Assembly (NCBI GenBank): GCA_905250125.1
Contig: CAJNOL010001068.1
Location: 18,513-82,512 of the forward strand
Direction of reading: 5' to 3'
From: Rotaria sordida
Lineage: Eukaryota; Rotifera; Eurotatoria; Philodinida; Philodinidae
DNA length: 64,000 nucleotides
In this document: positions 10,719 to 26,100 of the stretch, one piece after another
Position numbering within the stretch: position 1 is the stretch's first letter
How the letters are laid out: every line of letters starts with the position of its first letter
Made by a program: the position numbers and the translations under genes
Notes under the pieces: model-generated
Seen by the model: the letters and a program-made list of their open reading frames with translations, nothing else
Told to the model about the DNA's origin: nothing
Databases searched by the model: none

Positions 10719-13700
10719 ATATCACTCCTAATTTTGAAATAACATTGGCGATCGATAAAACTGCTTTTAATAAATTATTATCTTAATTTTTTTTTTGTTT
10801 CATTTCAAACTACTTTTTTCTAACATTAATAAAAATAAGACAAAAAAAGACATCAAATAAATAAACAAGAAGTTAACAGACAACGATATCAATCACACCT
10901 CCAAATACACATAATAGACGCACGCATGTAGGTATAAAGAAAGAAAATTGTAGAGACTGAAAATCAAGAGTCATGAGTAGTGAGATCTCCTAAAAGAGAT
11001 AGTAGTTATAAACCTTTTTTAACAACTGAAGCAATCCAAATCTATGATGGCATAATGAGATATTTATATGTAAATATGTTCAGTAATGTTTATGTATTTT
11101 TAAAGTACTCATATTGTTTATATGGGATATCTTCAAACTCTAGGCAATCTATCCTACTATGTTGCACTGTAGCAGATAATCTCCTTGGAAAAATACTATT
11201 TTTTCTAAATTACGTCAGTTTATATCAACTCTTATACAGGAATTAGATATTTGAATATTTTCATGTATTCTATCGGTTGAGACTTGTATTTCAAACTTGA
11301 ATGTTTTGGAGATATTGACCAGCAAGAGAGTACTATGATGATATAAAATGAATTAAATAAATTGTTAGAAAAGTAATTATAAATATGAATATTTTCGAAA
11401 TAATAAAATTTCAGATCGCATTTATCAACAATAAAAATTGTTATGATTTTGAAGTATTCATTCATTTGACATCTTTTTTTTAAATAAATTATTTTCAGAG
11501 CTCTGACAATATATCAAAAATTTATAACAGTCAGAATTCGTGAGTTCCACATTTTAGCTTTAGAAGAGGCTGCACTGACTAGTTTGTTTTTTCTTGTACT
11601 ATGAATTATTTATGCATATGCAAGTCTCTGTTACACACTGCGAATCACAGTCATCAATTGTTCTCAGGTTCTATGCTTCGCACAAACAATCTTCTCTTGT
11701 TATTCTTCTTTTTAATCGCTTGTCATTTCTTGATTTGCATTACAAGAAAAGAGAATTGGACGAGTTTTCTTTGTATTTTACATTTAGAACGATCGACATG
11801 ACTTACAGAAAATGAATGGGTACTTGTCTTTCATTATGAATATGATTTTATCATTTCAATTTCTATAATTATAAAATAAGTTTAAAAATTAAAACATCTT
11901 CAGTTCAAATTTTTCGATTTCAATTAAATAAAATTAGAAAAATCAAAATGTCCACAACATTTTTTTCTATTAGTTCAGACTTTCTAAAAAAAAATAAATA
12001 CAACTCATATCAGCGAATGCTGCAACTCGAGGATGTGAAATCTGAGACAAAACCAATCTTTTAATGTCTGCAATCGAAAAAGAAAACACTAATTTTATTG
12101 TGCGTATGGCATTCCTCTTCTTGTCGCTTCATTAATAACTTGTAACTATGTTTTTAATCAGACAAATAGATGCCTTATTGATCAAGTATGGGAAGAAGCT
12201 ATTTGAGCAGCATCAACTTAAGTTTTATATGAATAGTTTTCATACGTCGTAGTGAGCGAGCAACTCCACTGTTTTTCTTACCCATTCAAGAGTCATACTT
12301 AAAAAAATTTACGATTTTTTTTGCTTTCTTATTTTCTTTATGTTTACAGGTCATATAGGGCATGTTTTTTTACGTTTTTTTTTTGTAGTCAACATTGACA
12401 ATGAATTCTTGTTTGTTGTATTCATTCAAGTAGATTAATAATGAGCGTATTTACCGAATGGCTATCTCTGAATAGCATTTGTATTCAAATGATTTACTGC
12501 CACAAAAATCATTTAAAATATTGCCAGAAACAACAGATCTAAAGAATATTTGTACAAAATTATTCGAGACTCATCGGATTAAATCAGATTCTTTAATATA
12601 ACTTTTAATAGTATACGCAAAACATTTTGAATAGGGATATCGTATTAGCATTAACAGTTAACACTAAAGATGTGGATGTAGTTGTGGAAGTGGAATGAAT
12701 GATATGCACACACATCCACACTCCATTCTCTTCATTTATTGCACTCACACTCTCTTGAGAGTAGCATAAAATCGAAAGAATGTGTTTTTCGCGATTTTTT
12801 CGGTTTTATGATATTTTTAACTTTTTAATAGAAGGTTGTAGAAAAAGCAGCAACATCTCGTTTTGTACTCTTTAGAATGATATGGTTAAGAAAAAAAGTC
12901 TTCTATGAAATTAAAAAGCTATCGTGTCTGGTATTTTAGAAATCTTAATAAAAGAAAACTCTATTGGCAATTAAAATTAGTATCTAAGTTTGAACTAATT
13001 GATTAATATTTTAGAAAACGAAATTAAAAAATATATTGTCGTTAAACTTTTGTTCCCTACATTCTTTAAGTCAAATGATTCTGTTTTCATTGCATGAAAT
13101 ATTTCAAAACATAGTAGAAATAGAGTTAATCATCGGACACAATTATCATAATACTTCTTCTAAGTTTTTAAAATTTTCCACTTGGAAACGATTAACATGC
13201 TTTCGAATTCCGATCGGAAAATCATGAAGTCAGAAACCGGAATCTTTGTTCTAGGTAATTATCTAACATAAGTAGATATAAATATAATGTCACATCCATT
13301 CGTCTTTATCCAACTTTGCATCATGTTATTTATAACTAGTTGATTCTATCAAGCATAATTTAATTGATCATTTGAATGAAAAATGATTGGCTTGTGAAAT
13401 TTCTAACAGTTAAAAAGAGTTGAGAAAAAAAGAATGTTTGAGTAATTATTTAATAGGATTAACCTTCGTACAAAATAATTATGGCAATTATTTTAAGCAT
13501 TTATTGATTTAGACTATTTGAATTAAATTATTTTCATAGACTTATGACAAACAAATATTTATTTGTAATTTGATTTATTTTCTATTCAGTGAATGAATTC
13601 AATTCGAATGCGTGTTCAGTGCAAAAACCTTTTTTTATATGAAAAGTTGAATAGTCATTCTACATTTATTTTGTTTTATTATAATTATAATCAAATAGAC

Positions 13701-15300
13701 AATAAAGAACTTTCTATTTTAATGTAATAAAAAAAAAGAAACAAATTGACTTTAATTATTATCGAGCATCAACTGTGTGTTGATTGTAATGTAAATGTTC
13801 GCAAAAAAATGCTTTACATGACATATAAGTAATCATATCAAAATCTATACCATTTGCAATATTACTACATATATGACAAATCAATGACATATGTAAAACA
13901 TTTATTTTTGATATTACCTATTAAAACCCCATCAATCTTTACTCGTAAAAATCGAAAATTACTGATCTAAAAGTGATTATTTAAAATAATATGATGATGT
14001 AATTTTTTTCTTTGCATCATCCTACCTTATTTTATAGTAGGTGTATATTGCACTTCGATGAATTTCTTCTTCTTTTGATCGACAAACACATACATATAGT
14101 GTGTAGGCCGTAAGGACATAAATGAAAGAAAACAAAACATCTTTTTCGTTCTTTAGACGTCAACAACATACTGCAATTCTTAGTTTTTAGTCAATATACC
14201 TAATTATAGTAATTTTTTGACTATTATGAAAATTAGCGCGGTCAAGAAAAAAGATCGACTCTCGAAAGTATGATCTTTCATGTAATGAATAGGAGTTTTT
14301 TGCTTTTTTTGAATAGATAAAAACACATATATTATATCACGTAATAGATAAGCTTGAATTTGATTGCTTCTCGATACATAGATGCTGTTATGTCATAGTT
14401 TTTTGTATATTAATATCCATGTCAAAAAAAAAGAAAGATGGGTGGATATTTTTCGAATAACGTTTGAGAGAAACATGATAGAACACTACAGTTCACTATT
14501 GAAAACAGGAGATATGAGATCGCACAGAATCGTCTATTACAAGTTCTCCTAAGATGTTTTCTGAAGTTTTTTCATAACAATTGCTTGAAAAACAGGACCG
14601 AGAATTTTAACTAGAATGCCTATGGCTCCTCAATAATTAAAACTAAAAATCTGAGGCTAACATAGTTTTGTAGATATTCCATTGGCGCTTCAGATGCACA
14701 TCTAATAATTGAAATCTTGTCTCTATTAAAAAAATTTTCGCCTACCTTTTATAGGCATATAATTAAAAAGTCAGTAGATATAAGAAAAAAAACAAATTTA
14801 TATTTTTCATGCAACTAATCAATGCTTTTTTTTCTTATTTTTCTTTTTTATTAAATCGATATGTTCTCAATTGACCTACAGCACAATCATAACACCACCA
14901 TCAGTTGTTCATATAGCAAAGAAAGAAAACAAACGTCTATATATCAAGAAGTTGACTACACACACACACACACACACACAAATAAATATGCATATGTTTG
15001 AACAGATTTGTCTGTCCTTCACCAGAACTAACTGATACAAAACACAAAACAAAAGAAAAAGAAAAAAACAAAAAAGTAACATAAAACTATCTGATTTAAA
15101 AGAAATTTTTTTTTTTAAAAACAAAAAATGACATATGCATGGATCAATCTATATATATATATATATATATATTGAATATTTTTTAGAAATAAAAGAAACA
15201 TCGAAAAATAAATTTTTCTTTTTTTAAATATTCAGATCTTAATCAACAAAACAAAACGGAATTCAATCACCGAGATTATACGGACAAATATATTTTGTTG
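10719..15300. other. long intergenic stretch with simple repeats
   Basis: I see no convincing gene in these 4.6 kb. They contain (CA)n at about 14956-14981, (TA)n at about 15150-15172, and a small TG-rich dyad at 12670-12725. Short open frames (10980-11246, 11232-11465, 11594-11815, 13036-13227, 14909-15124) lack domains, and the last is created by the CA repeat. Confidence 0.5.
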
Positions 15301-17988
<2,688 letters not shown>

Positions 17989-17999
17989 TGTAAAATCAT

Positions 18000-18640
18000 T
18001 CAAATATATTTTTTCCTATAGAATTTATCGAAAATAATAAAAATCAACAGATCAGTATATGAATTTCTTTTTTTCCTATTGTTTGTTTGTCGTTAGTTGA
18101 AGGTGTAACATGCTGTTACTCACACACCCACAAGTATAACGTCACACATGATAAAGAGAGGAACAGAAAGAAAAAATTTTGACCAACGAGATGTATGAAT
18201 ATATTATAATTTCGACATTACTCTTGTCATCATATAGGTGTCAAATGAATGATTGGATTAGATTATTATTCACTTGCTTTTAGTTCTTACTATCGTTGTT
18301 TAAATGATTATAATATGTAAAATAAATACAATAAGATTTATTTAAATATTGAAATATGTTGATCGAAATTCTTTTCTTTGTTATGATTCTAATAGTCGAC
18401 TACAGGCGTCATCTGGCTTTAACTATTCAGCTGATGAGTAATGTACCTACTGTTTGAACTTACATAGGGACATTTACGTAAGATTAGAAAAAGTCTAAAA
18501 GGCTTCGTCTCCATTGATTTTTGAAAACAAGAATATGAATGCCGCGGATCTGACGCAGTACCATCTCAAATCTCAAATTCAGTATAGCGGCTGTAACTTT
18601 CTGTTCTAAAGATCCATGGGGACGAACCAAAGAGGAAAAA
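18000..18640. other. region upstream of HDHD5; piece of a dispersed repeat
   Basis: Non-coding. The stretch around 18487-18515 (AAAAAGTCTAAAAGGCTTCG, then TCTCCATTGA) resembles sequence at 31065-31095 (AAAAATCTAAAAGGATTCAT, then CCCCATTGA) and, more weakly, 26585-26612. This suggests a dispersed non-autonomous element family. Confidence 0.4.
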
Positions 18641-18746
18641 GCGAAAACTGTGTACTTTAAGAGTGCATCAAAACTATCTTTGAGAGGTTTCGTGTTTAAC
18701 CTCTCAAGGCTAGTTTTGATGCACTCTTAAAGTACAGAGTTTTCGC
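18641..18746. repeat. near-perfect 49-bp inverted repeat (hairpin), 8-base loop
   Basis: The left arm 18641-18689 (begins GCGAAAACTGTGTACTTTAA) pairs with the right arm 18698-18746 at 46 of 49 positions; the loop is TCGTGTTT. Outside the arms, AGAGGAAAAA and TTTTTTTCTCC continue the symmetry loosely. No coding potential is seen. It may be a very young MITE, or a transcribed hairpin giving small RNA. Confidence 0.85.
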
Positions 18747-18887
18747 ATTTTTTTCTCCTTGAAACAAATATTTTTATTGGGATGTGACATAAATTCCGAG
18801 ACATTTCGAATACTCTTGCAAAAATCACTTCATTTTTTCTGACATTGCATCATATCAAGTATTGAATTACGTAATATGAAGGAAAAG

Positions 18888-18920
18888 GGTAATATCAAGT
18901 TTATTGACTTGAGAGAACAG
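18888..18920 (+). repeat. second copy of the mariner left-end sequence
   Basis: GGTAATATCAAGTTTATTGA, then CTTGAGAGAAC, resembles the mariner left end at 19130-19160 (TATATCAGGTTTATTAAGTT, then GAGAGAA) in the same orientation about 240 bp away. This may be a nested or partial second insertion. Confidence 0.45.
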
Positions 18921-19137
18921 AACCGAACAAAGACTACTGACAAATAATATAAAGAACGCACAGCATATATATATATATATGTGTACACAGTGACACAATG
19001 AATATTCCACAGAACGAAAAGAAAAATATACCACGCAAAAAAAAAAAGAAAAATGACGAAAGTTAATGTCTCTACATTACATATCATGACTTGACTAATA
19101 TGAATCACATATTGAATTTTGTATGAAAAGGTCTATA

Positions 19138-20168
19138 TCAGGTTTATTAAGTTGAGAGAATATAAATAAAGGAGATAGCGTTTACTTGTTGTAAATACAA
19201 TAGATGACCGTAAAAATTCATATTCGTCATTGTATGCTGTATGAGTTTAATCGAGGGCCAACGGTAGCGGCAGTAATAAGGAATACTTGTGCTGCATGTG
19301 GTGAAAAAGCTACCAACGACTCTACGTATTATCGTTGGTTTGTCAAGTTCCATTCCGGGGATATCACCTTGACGGATAAAGCTCGCTCAGGACAACCTAT
19401 GAAGTTTGCTGACGAAGTGTCGGAGACTTTGCTTCATGTTAGTCCACGTCAAACAACCCGTGAATTGGTCGCGCAACTCAACTGTTCTCCTGTGACAGTG
19501 GATCGTCATCTTTAGGCTCTAGGCAAGGTTCATAAGTAAGGACACTGAGTTCTATGGCAATAATCTATTTTTGAAACGAATCATTATTTGAGATGAAAAA
19601 TATATCTGCTACGTCAACTTTCATCATAGAAAGTAGAGTAACGCGATCTTGGCCAGAAACTATTACCGCAGATAAATGCAGATTTACATTCAAAGAAGAT
19701 AATGTTGTGCGCCTAATGGGGTATGCAGTGTGTTATCTATTTTGAGCTCTTAAATATCAATCAAATAGTTACCGCCGATGTTCACTTTCAACAGTTGCAG
19801 CATTTGCATAAAGCTCTACTTCAAAAGCGATCGGTCTTCGCAAATCAGAATAACATTATTCTCTTGCATGACAATGTAAGAGTACATGTTGCAAATTTGA
19901 CTCAAAATAAAATTAGACAATTGAGATAGGAAGTTCTTGAGCATATATCGTACTCACCAGACCTTGCACTATCCAATTATCATTTGTTTCGATCTTGTCG
20001 AAACCATTTGTGCAACGAATAATGCAAAGACTTGCATGAGGTCAAATCTGACCTACAAACATACGATTGAACAATTGCCAGTAAGATGAGCGAAGGTTGT
20101 CGAAAAATAATTTTTTTTTTGAATAGAAAAAAAATTCTTAGAACTTACGTTCCAACCTAATAGGTTTT
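19138..20168 (+). mobile_element. mariner/Tc1-family transposon, inactive
   Basis: From 19204 the frame encodes a mariner-type N-terminal helix-turn-helix region: RGPTVAAVIRN, ATNDSTYYRWFVKFHSGD and LTDKARSGQP, then RQTTRELVAQLNCSPVTVDRHL, which has the SETMAR/mariner layout. A TAG ends it at 19513-19515. Further fragments in shifted frames follow: VTADVHFQQLQHLHKAL, and NNIILLHDNVRVHVANLTQ (family: ..LHDNARPHVA..T) at 19840-19905, then a remnant of the 'SPDLAPSDYHLFR' block near 19955-19990 with errors. Decayed terminal repeats are visible: GGTTTATTAAGTTG at the left and TTCCAACCTAATAGG at the right (reverse complement CCTATTAGGTTGGAA). The element is about 1.0 kb, shorter than intact mariners (about 1.3 kb), with multiple stops and deletions, so it cannot make transposase. 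Confidence 0.85.
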
Positions 20169-21746
20169 TCTTAGTCTTTAAATAATTATTTACTCAAAAG
20201 TAATGCCAAGAAGATCTTGTTTAAGTGTATTCTATATGAAGATAAATTCATTTGTTTTTTTGGTACAACTATTAAACGTTCCAAAAAGAAAAGAAGAATC
20301 AATTTTTACTAGTTATTGAAGTAGTTGATTTCAAAAGAATTGATCGAACTATATGTTCGATGACAATCGAAATTTTTGTTGATTTTTTTAAATTTCTATC
20401 ATTTTCTATTTTTGTTTTAATATATTCAATTTAATTGAATAAATCAATCTTGAAACTTTTCATCAAAAGTTGATTTATTCATGATTGAGTCACATCAATC
20501 GGTTCGCTGTAGAGTACATAATATTATAAGATGAGTTGGCATGTTTTGTCCTATGTTTACCGCTGACAATCATCATGACATGCAAATCTAATCTGAAATC
20601 TTAGTACTTTTTTTTTCTTATCTATGAAAATGTCGAGTCATGTCTAGGGATGCAATGGTGAAGAGATAGTGCTCTTAAATTTATTTGGACTCTTTTGGTA
20701 AGAGAAGGTCTATTTCAAGAATTTGATAAAACATGACTGAATCGCAAGAGCGCAACAATTCTCGAATAAGAAAAACTATTGGCTATAGAAAGGCCGAAAA
20801 GGAAAAATATGGAAACTAGAAAAATATTCGAAAGAAAAAGTGATGTCTTAGGTACATGTTGATACTAATCTTGTATAGTTTATCATTGGTACAAGAGCAA
20901 AACAATTGCTATACAACGTTATCTAGATAATCTTTGTGAACGATATTATGCTGGTTTTATAAATATAATAGAATATTTAGATAGTTTTTCATTTATCATT
21001 GTTTAATTGGAAAAAATAACATTACTATTTCTTTTATCTTCTGACATCTGTATGATCTATGTCAAAAATAAAGAATATTTTGTTAGTTGAAATTTTTGAT
21101 ATCGTTCTTTTTTATATCAGAAAATTGAGCTCGAGAATTTCGATAAGTTTTCTATAGATTCGAATTCTTGAACCTTGAGAAAACCTTTAGTTTATGTTAT
21201 ATATAATAGACAAGTGAGAATTATTCTTTCAATCATTATACATATATAACTACTTGATATCTTTCTTTTCTATCTGTTCTTCGTCGATTTTGTCTTTTAT
21301 TAATATGTCGGCTCGTTCGTTTTCTTTTCTCTATGAATTTAAGGACATATTTTTTCTATACATCTTCTAACAAAGAAGAAGATCATTCTGGATTTTATTT
21401 TTTCTTCTTATTGTATAAATTCTCAGTTTTTACTGAATAAACTATTCGTTCTTTTCATTTTGCGTCTGGTTCAAAAAGTACATCATATCTAACTGTCTAT
21501 TTTTTTTTTTATAAAGTTCAGCTAGTTTCGTGAAATAGCCTTCGCAACCGAGAAAAAAAAATCGAAATCAATCCAAGATCATCAAAAGTTTCATCATATG
21601 TTCACCATTAGTCTATACGTACATGTTAAGACTAATGCAAAGTTGTACGTAAAACTAATGCACCGGTGAACAGTGCGAGTCCGTGGACGATGTACGAAAT
21701 GTTTTCTTCTTTTTACAGCACTTTCGAACATAGTAAAAATCTCGTT
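20169..21746. other. intergenic, nothing coding recognised
   Basis: AT-rich non-coding DNA. A short imperfect hairpin lies at about 21598-21671 (GTTCACC-ATTAGT against ACTAATGCACCGGTGAAC). Confidence 0.45.
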
Positions 21747-22120
21747 TTAGACTCACTCGATAGAGAATTTTCTGTTGGTTTTTTTTTGTCGCCGCAAAAT
21801 TTAAACGATGAATATCTACTCAATCATTTAACTGCGACGATCTAAACAAAGAAAAAATTTATCATAAGAATTTTGCTGAAATTTCAAATATGCTATAAAG
21901 TTCTCTACAAAATACTCTATATTTTTACATATGTTTCAAGATTTTGAAATAAAAAATCTGAAGCAAAGTCTTACACAAATCGATAGATGCCTGTAGAAAA
22001 TCTAAAAATCACTATTCGACAATCAAGTAGTTCTCCTTACTTTAAATTTTGTGTCGACAACAAAAACAAAAAAGAAAATAATTTTATAGAGCAGAAAATT
22101 CTCTTTCGAACGAGTCTAAA
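21747..22120. mobile_element. MITE-like element with 29-bp terminal inverted repeats
   Basis: The left end 21747-21775 (TTTAGACTCACTCGATAGAG, then AATTTTCTG) matches the reverse complement of 22092-22120 at 26 of 29 positions. There is no transposase frame in the 374-bp interior. The transposon superfamily is undetermined. Confidence 0.6.
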
Positions 22121-23144
22121 GCAATGTGTCTAATGTATTGGGAAATATCCTACAAAAAGTGGAAAATATTTTATCTCGTTAATTATGCGTCGCTAGGGGA
22201 AAATAGCATACTCTGCACTTCTTTATACTTCTCGACATGCATATTTGCTTCTATGTAGTTTTAGAAATTTCTTTTACTCGAGGGATATAAGAAAAATATA
22301 GTCAGCTTCTCTTTATAATATAGATTTTTATTTAAAAAAAAAGCAACAAATAATAAAAGCAGAACTTATAGTAGAAGATGAAGTATCAAACCTTTTTGTT
22401 TACTATTATTTTTCTTTGCACTTTAATGTTCACAAAGAGAAGAATGTCACGCTATATTAGCAAACAATTAAATAAAATAGTATTTATATATATATTTCTG
22501 TCTTTTTTGTTAAAAAACACATACAGGGCATCGTATCTGGTGTGAGTGTTGCGAAAAAATGAACACAAATGATCACGCACATATCTAATATCTCTCGTGT
22601 CTTCTATTCTAGTACTTAATTGAGTTTCTTAGGAAATCCTGAAAAAAAACGCGTAGTCATCTTAAACTAACAAAACCTGTCTTATCATCTTCCTGTAAAC
22701 ATTTCTATACTTCTCGATACTTTAGAAGTATGCTTTTTTCCTCCGTGATGCATTTTACATGGAGTTAATTCTTATAATTTTGAACATTTTATGAAAAACT
22801 TGCAGCAATATTATCTCGATATAATTCTTTTGTCAAGAAAATAGTTAAATTGAAATATACATTTCAAAAACTGATTCTTTTGTTTTATTATTTTCGACAC
22901 AAATATATCAATGGATAACGGTATCTTACTAAGTGAAACTCTTTCATTTTGTTGTCAAGCAATAGGATAAAAATTCGTATTACTTTCATCAATATCCACA
23001 TAGAGATACAATATACAACAAAACATAAACAAGAAAAAAAAGTTACATATACAAAAAAAAAAGAAAAAAGAAAAACAAAACAAAACTATTTCTTACACAC
23101 CTGAATGATACTTAAATATATAAAACATAAGATATTATTAAAAA
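22121..23144. other. intergenic, 3' flank of the ETO/Nervy gene
   Basis: AT-rich non-coding sequence; the part next to 23144 is the presumed 3' UTR of the minus-strand gene. No further structure is seen. Confidence 0.4.
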
Positions 23145-26100
23145 TTAAATATGTTCAGTTTTCACCGTCGTTATTTCTTCTTTTTCTATATCAGATTTAT
23201 TATTTATTGTCGAATTTCCTATTGTTATTGCTTCAGTTATAGTTGGTGATGATATACTAAGATATGGTGTATCTTCTGTTGTATCATTAATTATTCGTGT
23301 AATATTATTAATTGAAGTTTCTGTTTGATGATTTAGAGAAATATTTAAATCATGTTTTGAAAATGAATTTCGATATAATTGTGGATTATCATGAAATTTT
23401 CGTTTTAAATCAGGTCCACATAATTTTTGATGTAAATCCCAATCACGATGTTGACAATATTGACCACAATAACGAGCTATATTACAACCAGAACATGTTT
23501 CAATAGCTCGACGACCACAATGCCAACATTGCTAAAATAAATAGAAATAAAAATTGTTGTTGTTATTATGTTTCTTTTCTTTAATATTTTACTTCTGGTC
23601 CATCTTCTTGTCGATTAAGTAATGCATATGCTTCTTCAAATGTTTGTGCTTTTAATTCTTGATTTAATCGTTGATATTGTTCACGTTCACGAAGTAATAT
23701 TTCATTAGATTTTTGTTCAGTTTGTGAAACAGCTTTTTGTAAATCAATTATTGATTGACGTTTTATTTCAAGTACAGCTTCTTCTAAATAAGATAAATAA
23801 ATAAAAACCAATTTATATATTTAATATATTAAATAAACAAATGTAATAGGATCTCTTCTTTCAAGAAAAATTCCTCGTATAAGACAAAGATCTTCATTTG
23901 GAAGTGAAAAATTAGAGAAGACGAGTTTTTGAATGTCTATTAGATGAAATACAGTTAGTATTCTGATATACTTTAACGGAAAAAAGTTAAATGACAAAGC
24001 AGAAATGTTTCACAAAAAAAAAAGAAGATATTGCATGGTGAGCTTCTTGTTTACGATGGAGGATTTTCGTAGATTCTAGAGTTAATCTAGCTTATGCTTC
24101 TTCATTTGTAAGAAAGAGTTCCCGTTTTAATTCATTGACAATATATAATCCAATATTTATTTGTATAAAACTCAATGTTTCTTCAAGAATGTATTCTAGA
24201 TCTGTTTAATTGAGAATATATTATTATTAACTACAGGTTTTGAACAAAAAATAACGTGACGCGCTGCTTAAATCTATCAATATAATGGAAGAAGAAGAGT
24301 ATTTGAGTCTATCCAAGCCTATGAAACATGAATCTAAGGCAGGCTTTCGTTTTTCGAAGCTTTGTGATTCTATCGCTTATGGTTATCGAACATAAGTTGG
24401 TAGTAGATAAAATGTGGATTGACAGTAATGGAATATTTTTACAATAGTTAGAGCCTATGTAAGTCTTTAATTGTTCAATCTAGAGTAGACTCGAATACTT
24501 CTGCCGCCTATCTCGCAGCTACTAACAATTAGGAGTCTTTGATATGCGAACGTTTTGGAAGTTTCATTTAGCTAATAAATAAAAGCAGAGCATTTATTCG
24601 ATTCAATGATTTTACTCATAAAACCTTATAAATGATAGTCTTTCAGAAGTTGAAATATTCACCAAGACATCTTTCCCTTTCGGTTCAACAAGTAATTCGA
24701 TTTATCTCTCATGCTGGTTTTTTTCAAGCATTAAAATTGTGATGATTCGTGGATTGAATTCTTCCACGAGGAAGCAACTATTAGGAGAAGATCGCGATTT
24801 CTTATAAAGTTTAATCAAAAACTTCTGAGATCGAGAAATTAAGTATATAATTTCGAAAAACTGATTATAGATTTGAATTCTTCGATCAAACTTTTATAAG
24901 AGATCGGAATTTGCTTCCAACAGCCATTTCTTGACGAACGAATCAAATCGAAGAATTTTTCATTACTCTATTACTCGGTAACTTCCCCTCGGTAGCAGTG
25001 ATTGTAGAGTTCTCTCGTGTAGAAATCCTTTTCTTTTTTGTAAAAGAAACATACTTTTAATAATACCATTCTCAGCTGGGCGGAGTCCGACCATCAAAAA
25101 GTGTTCCAACTTTACACTAACGATAAAACTGATCCCTGACCTGATATCTCATCTAATATGATAATCCAAATCTGTATAATAATGAATTGGAGTATAGATA
25201 GAGAAAAATACTTCCGAATTTTAAATTACTAACTATCATTTTCAATTTATGCGTTTAGTTTATTAGATCGTATAATCGCCAGGAGACTAGAGAAGGATGA
25301 GTTCGCTCTATCTCGAGCGAAAACTTTCGGATATCGTCACTATAAGAGACATGCTGAAGTCAATTATTAATCATCTTCAAAGAATAAAATAAATTTCTAT
25401 TAACCTGCTTTTCGTCGAACTTCAACAATACGATCTTCTGTTTGTGTTAATATATCAGTATGTCTACGTCGCCATTCAAGATCATTTGTTTCAACAAGAC
25501 GACGAAGATGATTATCTTTTTGTTGTAACATAAATAAAACTCGTTTTGCTTTTGTAACCATTTCAAGAATACAATTAAGCATCTAAATTTTAAATATAAA
25601 ATAATTAAATAATTGTTTTATTATTTCTCTTAAACAAAAATTAACCTACATTTTCGGCATTTCTCCAATCATCTTCAGTATTTTTACTACTATTATCTTT
25701 TGCATCAGATCCATATTCACGAAGATCTTTAATAAAAAAAAAGATTTCAATTCGATTGAAATCTAATCTTATATTTACATGCAGTAAATGCTCGTTCTTT
25801 TTCTCGAGTATCACGTCTTATTGATGTTGATGATATTATATTATTAGTTATAGTTGATGGAACTAATGAACGATGATTATTATTCAAACTAGCTGATGAA
25901 CGTTTTGTTGTATAAGATCGTTCATCAAGTTCATGTGTACTAAAATATTTCACAACAAAAAAAAAAAATAATTTAACTGAATAAAAAAAAAGAAATTGAT
26001 GATTTATACTCATCAGTTAATTTTCTTTTTATACTATCATTAATTTGTTCTTTTGAATTAGAAATCGATGGACTAGTACTTCTTTCAATCATATCACGAG

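Noticed and set aside
14909-15124. 71-codon open frame with a CVCVCV run
   Set aside because: It is produced by the (CA)n microsatellite and A-rich DNA; no domain or splice support.
19723-19929. Separate small gene (68 codons)
   Set aside because: It is a piece of the mariner transposase (LLHDNVRVHVANLTQ), not an independent gene.
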